From Pelomonas sp047654805 (lineage in GTDB: Bacteria; Pseudomonadota; Gammaproteobacteria; Burkholderiales; Burkholderiaceae_C): a stretch of DNA of 64,000 nucleotides. Both the position numbers and the translations under genes were made by a program. This document shows positions 9,874 through 16,964 of this stretch, piece after piece. Location of the stretch: positions 3,162,001 to 3,226,000 of the forward strand of contig NZ_JASGIV010000001.1 in NCBI RefSeq assembly GCF_047654805.1, in the 5' to 3' direction. Below the pieces are notes generated by a model. It ran no database searches, had not been told where the DNA came from, and was given only the letters and a program-made list of their open reading frames with translations. The stretch's first letter is position 1. Each line of letters begins with the position of its first letter.

Positions 9874-11421
9874 TCAGAACTGTTGGGTCAGCGTGGCGTA
9901 TGCCGCATTCTCGGAGTACGACATGACGCCTTCGAAGCGGCTGTGGCGAGCACCGAGTTGCACGCTCAGCCGAGAGCCGAGACGGCTGCTCCAGTTGGCA
10001 ATCAGGCTGGTCAGCTGCGTATGCCGGCCAGCGTCGCCCAGACTCTGCTGGCGCGACGCCGTCAGCGAAAGGCTGGTCACCGGGGTGAGCTGATAGCTGC
10101 CCGACAGCGAATAGGAGCGCTGCTCGATCCTTGCGTTGTCGGCCAGGTCGCCCTGGTTGAGGTTGTCGCCAACGCGGCTCGTGACGGAGCGGCTGGCGCT
10201 CGCCGTGATGTTGCTGCGCACACCCTGCAGCGTGAAGCTGAACATCTGGGCATGCAGTTGGCTCGGGCCCGTGGACAGGAAACCCAGTGCGAGCGGTGCG
10301 TCCGGCGACATGCCCTGCGACAGCAGATAGGCGCGCACCAGCGTGTCGCGCTTGACCGGATCCGGCTCTACGGATGCGAACAGCAGGAAGAACAGGTCGT
10401 AATTGGTCCGCACCCCACCCATCGAGCCGGTATTGCCCAGCGTGACATTGCGCGAGTCGGAGAGGCGCCAGACCGAGTTCCGCATGCGATGCTCGAAACT
10501 CAGGCCGTAGCTGTCGCCATAGCTGTGGCGCTGCCAGTTGCCGTTCACCCGCGTGCGCGGCGTAGGCGTCCAGTCGGCCGTCACACCACCCGTGAACCCG
10601 TCATTCCCGCTACCGCTTCGGCTGAGGTAGTCGCTGCGCTCCTGACCGGCATTGACGCTGAAGGCCCAGTCCGTGCCGAGGCGATAGCTCAGCCCCGCCA
10701 CGGCAGAACTGTTGTTGTTGGACAGCGCATCCTTGGAGTGGAAGCGCTGTGTGTTGAACATCAGGTACCAGCCCAGCGCACCCGGCGCCAGTTGGGCGAT
10801 GCGCAGCGACCCACCACTGCCCCGGCTGTCCCCAAGGCTGCTGCCGCGCACTTCGGTGATCGAGAAGTTGCCACGCAGATCCAGGCTGGCCAGACCGCCC
10901 AGCTGTCCGCGCAATGCCGGCACTACGCTCAAGGAACCGGTCTCGCGTCGGTTCGTGTCGCCCAGCGCGGCCACGCCGCCCTGCGAGGTCAACGTGGGCG
11001 CCGCCTGCACGCCGAATGCCGATGCGTTCTGCTGGCCAATGCTCGCCTGCGCACTGACGGAGAAGGTGCCAGGAATGATCTCGGCCTGGCCGTTCGCCGT
11101 CAGCGCGTTCTGCAGCTGCGAGCCATAGCTCGTCTTCAGGTAGGTGATGCCGTTGAGCGAATAGTCCAGGGTGCCGCGCAGCATGCCGGTATTGCGCACG
11201 ATGCTGATGCCCGGCGATACCGTCGTGATCAGTGCGGCGTCCTTGTCGTTCTCGCTGAGGCGGAGGTTGTCCGTCCAGCTCTGCGAGACGCTGATGCGCG
11301 GTTTGATGGCACTACCACCACCACCACCACCACCACCATCGCCTTGCTGGGCATGGGCCGCTATCGCGACGACAGCGAGGGCCAGGGGTAGATGGCGCGA
11401 CTCAGGTCGGAGCCGAGTCAT
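9874..11421 (-). CDS. TIGR03016-type outer-membrane beta-barrel protein of the XrtA system
   Basis: A protein of about 515 residues with a cleavable signal (LPLALAVVAIAAHAQ). A run of eight glycines follows, encoded by a GGT repeat, and then a long beta-rich domain with alternating aromatic and polar residues (SVSQSWTDNLRLSEN, then many short strands), ending in ...AAYATLTQQF. The terminal aromatic Phe is the classical outer-membrane barrel signal. The start is ATG at 11,421 or 11,430. Both lie inside the 3' end of the tyrosine kinase gene in another frame, so the two genes overlap by about 20-29 nt. It probably supports polymer secretion across the outer membrane. Confidence 0.85.
   Translation of the reverse strand: MTRLRPESRHLPLALAVVAIAAHAQQGDGGGGGGGGSAIKPRISVSQSWTDNLRLSENDKDAALITTVSPGISIVRNTGMLRGTLDYSLNGITYLKTSYGSQLQNALTANGQAEIIPGTFSVSAQASIGQQNASAFGVQAAPTLTSQGGVAALGDTNRRETGSLSVVPALRGQLGGLASLDLRGNFSITEVRGSSLGDSRGSGGSLRIAQLAPGALGWYLMFNTQRFHSKDALSNNNSSAVAGLSYRLGTDWAFSVNAGQERSDYLSRSGSGNDGFTGGVTADWTPTPRTRVNGNWQRHSYGDSYGLSFEHRMRNSVWRLSDSRNVTLGNTGSMGGVRTNYDLFFLLFASVEPDPVKRDTLVRAYLLSQGMSPDAPLALGFLSTGPSQLHAQMFSFTLQGVRSNITASASRSVTSRVGDNLNQGDLADNARIEQRSYSLSGSYQLTPVTSLSLTASRQQSLGDAGRHTQLTSLIANWSSRLGSRLSVQLGARHSRFEGVMSYSENAAYATLTQQF
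11310..11340. repeat. Trinucleotide microsatellite encoding a polyglycine linker
   Basis: On the + strand there is an uninterrupted run of ACC triplets, read on the minus strand as eight glycine codons directly after the signal peptide of the beta-barrel protein. A change in copy number would alter linker length but not frame. Confidence 0.85.
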
Positions 11422-12385
11422 TGCTGCCATAGCCGTACCCGTATCCGTAGCCGTATCCGTAGCCATACCCGTAGCCATAGCCGCCGGCAGCGTTGGGGCT
11501 GGCCTGGTTGAGCAACATCATCTTGACCGGGCAGGTCTCGATCGCGGCAAGAGCTTGCTGGACAGCGCTCTGCGCCGTCTTCTCGGCGTGGACGACGATG
11601 ATGATCTGCCCCATGTGCGAAGCCAGCACGCGCGACTCAGTCGTCAGCAGCAGCGGCGGCGAGTCGAAGATGATGATCCGGTCCGGATAGCGCTTGGCCA
11701 TGGTGTCGAGCAGATGGCTCATGGCGTCGCTGGCCAGCAGCTCCGTCGCGCGCGGGTGCGGGGTACCGCTGGGCAGGATGGTCAGCTTTTCGACGTTGGT
11801 GCGCAGCAGCACCTCGGACATCTCGACGCGATCCTCCAGCACGTCGAGCAGGCCGGGCCCCTGGGGCAGGCCCAGCATCCGCAGCACAGACGGGCGCGCC
11901 ACGTCGGCGTCGACCAGCATGACGGTGTTGTCGAGCTCGGCGGCGATGCTCAATGCCAGATTGATGGAGGTGAAGCTCTTGCCTTCGCCAGCCAGGGCGC
12001 TGGTCACCATCAGCAGATTGGCATGGTTGATCGTCGCCGCGCCCTTGCCCATCGCGTTCTTGATCAACGGGCGCTTGATGACCCGGTACTGGTCGCCGGT
12101 CTGCGAGCGCGGCGCATGAGGCATCAAAAAGCCCTGCGCCGCCAGCGCGACCACATCGAGCTCGACACGTTTGGACGAGGCGTGGGGGCCGTCGTCCTGG
12201 ATCGAAATGCCGACGGCACCGGGTTTCGCGGCGACGACGGGCGAGGCCTCCACCGGAGCTGCCACGATGGGAGAGGCCATCGTGGGCTCGACCGCAGGTT
12301 GTGCCTGCTCGTCACCCGGGAGCACAACACCGGCCTGGCGAAGTTGCTCGAGCCGCTGTGCGGCCTGTTCAATCAGGCTTGTCAT
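11402..12385 (-). CDS. XrtA-associated bacterial tyrosine autokinase (CpsD/BceF-like) with Gly-Tyr tail
   Basis: A 327-residue BY-kinase cytoplasmic domain. Walker A is TSALAGEGKSF (128-138), Walker A' is VMLVDADVARP (155-165), and Walker B is IIIFDSPP (237-244). These three define the family. Residues before 110 form a Pro/Ala/Val-rich linker. The C-terminus carries nine consecutive Gly-Tyr pairs, followed by GSNDSAPT. A C-terminal tyrosine cluster is where BY-kinases autophosphorylate to control polymer length, so this strictly regular version fits that role. It lies 1 nt after the chain-length determinant, which should supply the membrane activator domain. Its 3' end overlaps the next gene. 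Confidence 0.92.
   Translation of the reverse strand: MTSLIEQAAQRLEQLRQAGVVLPGDEQAQPAVEPTMASPIVAAPVEASPVVAAKPGAVGISIQDDGPHASSKRVELDVVALAAQGFLMPHAPRSQTGDQYRVIKRPLIKNAMGKGAATINHANLLMVTSALAGEGKSFTSINLALSIAAELDNTVMLVDADVARPSVLRMLGLPQGPGLLDVLEDRVEMSEVLLRTNVEKLTILPSGTPHPRATELLASDAMSHLLDTMAKRYPDRIIIFDSPPLLLTTESRVLASHMGQIIIVVHAEKTAQSAVQQALAAIETCPVKMMLLNQASPNAAGGYGYGYGYGYGYGYGYGYGSNDSAPT
11425..11480. repeat. Hexanucleotide tandem repeat coding for the kinase (Gly-Tyr)9 tail
   Basis: Nine near-identical 6-bp units (GGN-TAY on the minus strand) lie in tandem. The third positions vary between units, which argues that the amino acid pattern is selected rather than being pure recent slippage. Loss or gain of one unit would keep both the kinase frame and the downstream start intact while changing tyrosine number. 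Confidence 0.85.
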
Positions 12386-12386
12386 G

Positions 12387-13973
12387 TCAAACCACCTGCC
12401 GGCTCAGTTGCACAGCCAAGACCGTCAATGCGACGGCAAACATCACCAGCAGTCCACCGGCACCCGCAGAGAACCGGATCAGGTCGACACGCTGGCGGGC
12501 ACGGTCCGCATCGGTCACGAGACGGGTCACCACGCCGAGGATTGGCAACTCCACCCGGGTGCGCAGGTCATTCGCGTCGTGGAAGACCGGGCGCAACTGA
12601 CTGGCGGCGAACGTCGTGAACAGGCCGACACCCAGGGCAGCGGCCATCGCACCTGCCAGCAGCAGCAGCCGATTGGGCGCCACGGGCTTGGGATTGGCGC
12701 GCGGCGGGTCAATGACCCGGAAGTCCGCGATGCCCGAAGCGACATCGAGCTCGCCCGAGATCGAGGCCTGCTCGCGGCGCTGAACGAGCTCTTCGTAGTT
12801 GCGCTTGTGGATCGCGTAGTCGCGGTTCAACTGGGCCGCCTCGGCTTCGACCTGAGGCGCCGTCTTCATGGCAGCAAGGGCCTGTGCGTAGCGACTGGAG
12901 TACTCGTCAACCCGCGCACGCAGCGACGCCACCTGAACCTCGGACATTGCGAGGACCCGAACCATCTCCTGCATCGCAATGCTGCCGCCCGACGGGCCGG
13001 TCGCCGCGGGCATGTTGATCGCCGACTTGCGCAACTCGGCGATCTCCTTCTTCCTCTGCTCCTCGAGATCCTTGATGAGCTTGCGCGTCGTGACGATGTC
13101 CGGATGTTGGTCGGTATAGCGCTGCAGCAGCGCATCGAGGTTGCGACGTTGGTCGGCCAACCGGGCGTCCAGTTCCGGCGTGCTGACGTTGGCATTGGAT
13201 TCCTGCATCAGACTCTGGGCCGTGGTCGGCGAGCTGGAGCGCCCTTTCTCGGCGTCGAGCTGGGCCTTGGCTGCATCACGTGCGTTGACGGCCTCGCGAT
13301 ACTGCAGCCGTGCACTCTCGAGCTGCGCGCCGAGCTCCGCCAGGCGTGCCGCGGAATCCTTGCCGTCGCCTGCCGCGTTGGACAGGTTCTTCAGACGGAA
13401 TTCCTTCAGCCGCGTCTCGGCTTCTTCAAGCTTGGCCTCGTAGGCCTTGATCTGCTCATTGATGAAAGTCGTCGCCGTCGACGTGCCCTGGCGCGTCTGG
13501 CCAAGGCTGGACTCGACGAAAATCGACACCAGCGCCTGTACCACGCGCTTGGCCGTCTCGGGATCGCTGTCGCGATAGCCGAGGATGTAGAGGTTGTCGC
13601 GACCACTGCTCTGGATGGACAGGTTGCCAGTCACCGCCTCGATGGTGGCTTCCTGCTGGGCCTTCGACTGGCTCTTCAAGTCCAGGTCGGCCATGCGCAC
13701 GAGCTTTTCGACATTGGGCCGACTGATCAGCGTGCGGCTCAGCATCGTCACCTGCTGCTCGACATTGGGCTGGACGGCCAGGCCCGACATCAGCGGCTTC
13801 AGCATGGACTGGGTGTCCACATAGATGCGGGCACTGGCCTCGTAGCGATCCGGCAGCGCGAACACCACCACGGCTCCGACCACGCCAGCCACCCAGGCCA
13901 CGATCAAGCCCACCCAACGGTATTTCCACATCCGCCGAGCGATGATCAGCAGCTGACCCATCAACAATTCCAT
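12387..13973 (-). CDS. XrtA system polysaccharide chain-length determinant (Wzz/PCP-2a-like)
   Basis: A 528-residue polysaccharide copolymerase. The N-terminal membrane helix (VGLIVAWVAGVVGAVVVFAL, about residues 17-36) and a C-terminal one (LLVMFAVALTVLAVQLS, near the end) flank a long periplasmic part rich in heptad repeats (for example QIKAYEAKLEEAETRLKEFR). The Wzz-type RYEASARIYVDTQSML follows the first helix, and the family PPRANPKPVAPNRLLLLAG comes before another hydrophobic helix near residue 430. It sets polymer length and activates the tyrosine kinase encoded next. In-frame ATGs at 13,973 and 13,961 are both possible starts. A short GC hairpin lies in the 65-nt spacer upstream. Confidence 0.92.
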   Translation of the reverse strand: MELLMGQLLIIARRMWKYRWVGLIVAWVAGVVGAVVVFALPDRYEASARIYVDTQSMLKPLMSGLAVQPNVEQQVTMLSRTLISRPNVEKLVRMADLDLKSQSKAQQEATIEAVTGNLSIQSSGRDNLYILGYRDSDPETAKRVVQALVSIFVESSLGQTRQGTSTATTFINEQIKAYEAKLEEAETRLKEFRLKNLSNAAGDGKDSAARLAELGAQLESARLQYREAVNARDAAKAQLDAEKGRSSSPTTAQSLMQESNANVSTPELDARLADQRRNLDALLQRYTDQHPDIVTTRKLIKDLEEQRKKEIAELRKSAINMPAATGPSGGSIAMQEMVRVLAMSEVQVASLRARVDEYSSRYAQALAAMKTAPQVEAEAAQLNRDYAIHKRNYEELVQRREQASISGELDVASGIADFRVIDPPRANPKPVAPNRLLLLAGAMAAALGVGLFTTFAASQLRPVFHDANDLRTRVELPILGVVTRLVTDADRARQRVDLIRFSAGAGGLLVMFAVALTVLAVQLSRQVV

Positions 13974-14011
13974 CGGAAACAGTCTCGGTTAAAGCGATCG
14001 CAAAGATGTCA

Positions 14012-14028
14012 GCGGGCACCTGGCCCGC
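14012..14028. other. GC hairpin between export lipoprotein and chain-length genes
   Basis: GCGGGC-ACCTG-GCCCGC forms a perfect six-pair stem with a five-base loop in the spacer. There is no T-run, so it is not a strong terminator; it may protect the 3' end of a processed upstream message. Confidence 0.4.
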
Positions 14029-14038
14029 CATCCGCAAC

Positions 14039-14725
14039 TCAGAACAGGCTCTGGGGAATGATCAAGATGTCGCCCGGGCGCATCTCCACATTGGCCGACA
14101 CGTCCCCACGCTTGATCAGATCCTTCAAGCGCACGGAATACTGCTTGTTGCCTTCGGCCGTGCGCAGGATGGTGGCGCTATTGCCCGACGCGAAATCCGT
14201 CAACCCGCCCACCGCGATCATCACGTCCAGCAGCGTCATCTTCTGCTTGTAAGGCAGGAACTGCGGCCTGGCAGCTTCGCCAACGACACGAATCTGCTCG
14301 CTGTAAGGACCGACGAAACTTGTCACGATCACGGTGACAACCGGATCCCGGACATATTTGCTCAACTGCTGCTCGACATCACGCGCCACCTGCACCGACG
14401 TCTTGCCCTGGACGACCATCTCGTCCACCAGCGGGGCGGCAATCTTGCCGTCAGGTCGCACAGGCACAGCCATCGACAGCTCAGGGTTGCGCCAGACCTG
14501 AATGCTCAGGTTGTCGCCAGCACCAATGACGTAGCTGTAATCATCACTCGCCACCTGGGCGGGCGCCGCCGGATGCTGGGTTGACGCGCAACCGGCCAGC
14601 CCGACGGTTGCCGACACGGCCAGCAGGGCCATTGCCCCCGAAGCCCAGGCCCGCAGCCGTGCCTGAACACCGCCGGCCGACATCAGTTGCGCATCGCTGC
14701 GATTCGAAGCATGAATGGTGTCCAA
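14039..14725 (-). CDS. XrtA/PEP-CTERM exopolysaccharide export lipoprotein (Wza-like, short)
   Basis: A polysaccharide export protein of about 228 residues. The lipobox is LAGC, preceded by the hydrophobic stretch AMALLAVSATVG. The Poly_export/SLBB region begins with YVIGAGDNLSIQVWRNPELS, followed by VRPDGKIAAPLVDEMVVQGKT and the SLBB segment RVVGEAARPQFLPYK. It lacks the long C-terminal region of E. coli Wza, as is normal for XrtA clusters. I prefer the TTG start at 14,725 because AGAGGA lies 6 nt before it; an ATG at 14,683 gives a more typical signal-peptide length but has no ribosome site. It would form the outer-membrane exit for the polymer and is the first gene of the assembly operon. 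Confidence 0.88.
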   Translation of the reverse strand: MDTIHASNRSDAQLMSAGGVQARLRAWASGAMALLAVSATVGLAGCASTQHPAAPAQVASDDYSYVIGAGDNLSIQVWRNPELSMAVPVRPDGKIAAPLVDEMVVQGKTSVQVARDVEQQLSKYVRDPVVTVIVTSFVGPYSEQIRVVGEAARPQFLPYKQKMTLLDVMIAVGGLTDFASGNSATILRTAEGNKQYSVRLKDLIKRGDVSANVEMRPGDILIIPQSLF

Positions 14726-14885
14726 GGCAAATCCTCTGTGGGTCTGGTCGTCGGAAAGACCGAGGCGCGAACAGGAAGCACGCCAGATTGGGAGCGCCGC
14801 ATGATGCCATAGGCTCACCCGCGCCCAGGTAGCTGAATCGGGGGGTATGCCCCGCCTGCGGCGTGCAATTTCACACCCGCAGCGC

Positions 14886-14896
14886 GTTTACCGACA
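14886..14896. promoter_or_regulatory. Possible PrsR-type half site upstream of the assembly operon
   Basis: GTTTACCGACA matches, at 10 of 11 positions, the right half of the palindrome found upstream of the PEP-CTERM gene (GTTTTCCGACA at 19,252-19,262). It lies just after the ThiF stop and about 160 nt before the export gene, in the same orientation relative to its gene. No good sigma-54 promoter was found between it and the export gene; the best is TGGCGTG with a poor -12 element near 14,770-14,785. Confidence 0.3.
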
Positions 14897-14903
14897 CTAG
14901 AAC

Positions 14904-15785
14904 TCAGCGCGGCTTCGCGCGCCCTTCCAGCAAAGGCCGGATCAGCAGCAACATGATCTGCTGGATCGGATTGGCGTTGCCAAACGGACGCCAGGTGAAC
15001 TTGATTTTCTGGTGGTAGGCATCGAACTGCATGGCCCATGGCGCCGGTCGCAGGTCCCCACGCCCGAGCAGCACCTTCAATACCGAAACACCCATGACCC
15101 CTGCACACAGATCGCAGGACATCATGGTCGACGGGCCGCGCCGCTCCTGGAAATTCACCGCATGCGGCGCGACGAGATAGTCACGCTGCAGCATTGCGGG
15201 CGAAAGGCCCGCAATGAACCTTGCGTATTGCTCATTCTCACTACGTCCCTCGACCCTGAAATAATTCTCGAAACTCATGGCCCCGGGCTTGAAATACAGG
15301 AAGGAAACGCCCATACCCAGCGGCGCCGCCGTCAGCGCTGGGATACCTTTTTCATAACAGGCCTGAAATAGCTTGCGCCGCACCGGCAGCGCAAAGAAAT
15401 CAATGCCATCAACATAGACGTCGACATCGCTCAGGAATTCGTCGATATTCGCGTCAGTTACACCTTCGGAGAATATACGGACGTCAACTTCCGGATTGAT
15501 GTCCCGCGCCATTTCAGCCAGAACCTGCGCCTTAGGACGATCGAGTGTCGACATGAAGGCGCCGACCTGGCGATTCATGTTGTGGACGCCAAATTCGTCG
15601 AAGTCCGCGATGCTGAAACGACTCATGCCCAACCGGCACAGCGTCAGCAGATGGGCGCCCCCGACGCCACCCAAGCCGGCAATCGCGACGCGCGCGGAGC
15701 GAAGTTTTTCCTGCTCGGCCTCGGTCACCCAGCCGATGTTCCTGGAAAATGCCCGCCCATAGTCGAAAGTCGAAGCTTGGCTCAA
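14904..15785 (-). CDS. ThiF/MoeB/HesA-family adenylyltransferase (E1-like)
   Basis: A 293-residue E1-like enzyme that should activate a C-terminal carboxylate by adenylation. The nucleotide-binding loop is VAIAGLGGVGGAHL (near residues 31-44), followed by IADFDEFGVHNMNRQ, with the Asp and Arg that contact ATP. Only one CxxC pair is seen (CDLC), whereas ThiF and MoeB usually carry two for zinc, so zinc binding may be absent or altered. The TTG start at 15,785 is chosen because GGGGGG lies just upstream. It is divergent from a nitroreductase-like gene. No ubiquitin-like or ThiS-like partner protein is visible nearby, so the substrate is unknown. Confidence 0.85.
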   Translation of the reverse strand: MSQASTFDYGRAFSRNIGWVTEAEQEKLRSARVAIAGLGGVGGAHLLTLCRLGMSRFSIADFDEFGVHNMNRQVGAFMSTLDRPKAQVLAEMARDINPEVDVRIFSEGVTDANIDEFLSDVDVYVDGIDFFALPVRRKLFQACYEKGIPALTAAPLGMGVSFLYFKPGAMSFENYFRVEGRSENEQYARFIAGLSPAMLQRDYLVAPHAVNFQERRGPSTMMSCDLCAGVMGVSVLKVLLGRGDLRPAPWAMQFDAYHQKIKFTWRPFGNANPIQQIMLLLIRPLLEGRAKPR

Positions 15786-15881
15786 GTTCCCCCCTTTGCG
15801 CCGGGCAGAGTCATCATCAAGGCACGCCGAAGCAGAGACGCCCCGCACCTGCCATCATCAATACAAGAAAGGCCGCAAACT

Positions 15882-16964
15882 ATGGATTCACGAGCTGCCA
15901 TCCTGCAGATCCTGGATTTTGCACGATGGGCCCCCAGCGGGGACAACACGCAGCCTTGGCGATTCGAAATCATCGACTCCAACCATGTCGCCGTCCATGG
16001 ATTCGACACCCGGGATCACTGCGTCTATGACCTGGACGGACACCCCAGCCAGATCGCCATAGGCGCCCTGATCGAAACAGCCGCCATCGCCGCCAGCCAC
16101 CACCAGCTTCGCATGCAAGCGAAGCGACGCACGGACTCGCCAGAAACGCGGCCGGTGTTTGATCTCGAGTTTTCGGCCGCCCCCGACATGGTCGCCGACC
16201 CCCTTGCATCCTGCATCAAGACCCGCAGCGTGCAGCGCAGGCCGCTGAAGACACAACCCCTGACACCCCAGCAGAAGCAGGCACTGGCGGCCGCCATCGG
16301 CCCCGACTACGCAATCCAGTGGCTGGAGAGCGGCGGCGAGCGGCTGAAGGTTGCCAAGATGCTGTTTCATTCGGCCAAGATCCGGCTGGTCACACCCGAG
16401 GCCTATCAGGTCCACAAGGACATCATCGAGTGGCAGACACAGTTCAGCGAGGACCGAGTGCCGGACCAGGCCCTCGGCACCGACCCGATGACGACCCGGC
16501 TGATGCGTTTCGTGATGCAGAGCTGGAGCCGGGTGGAGCTGTTCAATCGCTTCTTCGCAGGCACCTGGGCCCCGCGCATCCAGCTGGACTTCCTGCCAGG
16601 CGTAGCCTGCGCAGCTCATTTCCTGCTACTCGCCAAGAACACCGCGAACACGATCGATGACTACGTCGCAGCGGGCCGCGCGATGCAGCGCTTCTGGCTG
16701 ACAGCCACCCAGCAAGGCCTGCTACTACAACCCGAGGTCACGCCACTGGTCTTCACTCGCTACGCGCGTGCGGGCATGAACTTCTCGAGCAAGCCCGGCG
16801 CGCAGAAGATGGCACAGCAACTCGACCAGCGCTTCGTCGGTGTGGTCGGTGAGCACGCGGCAACCCATGCCGTCTTCATGGGCCGCGTCGGCCACGGTCG
16901 GCAGCCTGAGTCGCGCTCGCTGCGGCGACCGCTTGAGAGCCTGCTGATTTCAGGGCCTGCGTAA
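15882..16964 (+). CDS. Nitroreductase-like flavoprotein
   Basis: A 360-residue protein with the nitroreductase-family N-terminus (residues 9-24, ARWAPSGDNTQPWRFE), the FMN-contact motif. A C-terminal segment, TRYARAGMNFSSKP, occurs near residue 290. It is longer than classical nitroreductases (about 200-250 residues), mainly through a central insertion. A ribosome site (AAGAAAGG) lies about 10 nt before ATG 15,882. Its stop overlaps the next start by 1 nt. Proteins of this type are sometimes found joined to a ThiF domain; here the ThiF gene is separate and divergent. The reaction and substrate cannot be told from sequence. Confidence 0.75.
   Translation: MDSRAAILQILDFARWAPSGDNTQPWRFEIIDSNHVAVHGFDTRDHCVYDLDGHPSQIAIGALIETAAIAASHHQLRMQAKRRTDSPETRPVFDLEFSAAPDMVADPLASCIKTRSVQRRPLKTQPLTPQQKQALAAAIGPDYAIQWLESGGERLKVAKMLFHSAKIRLVTPEAYQVHKDIIEWQTQFSEDRVPDQALGTDPMTTRLMRFVMQSWSRVELFNRFFAGTWAPRIQLDFLPGVACAAHFLLLAKNTANTIDDYVAAGRAMQRFWLTATQQGLLLQPEVTPLVFTRYARAGMNFSSKPGAQKMAQQLDQRFVGVVGEHAATHAVFMGRVGHGRQPESRSLRRPLESLLISGPA

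Noticed and set aside
7218..9926. 902-codon + strand frame across the FemAB, deacetylase and ATPase genes
   Set aside because: It crosses three well-supported minus-strand genes and their spacers; composition is typical of the reverse frame of GC-rich genes.
11310..11480. Short tandem repeats considered as CRISPR or other array
   Set aside because: Units are 3 and 6 bp, in frame and coding; there are no spacers.
14855..14875. GG-N10-GC with TTGCA on the minus strand upstream of the export gene
   Set aside because: Only GG matches in the -24 half and it lies directly beside the putative activator half-site, too close for an enhancer-dependent promoter.
15800..15881. Sigma-54-like AGGCACG...AGCAG upstream of the nitroreductase
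   Set aside because: The GG to GC spacing is 9, not 10, which normally abolishes sigma-54 promoter function.
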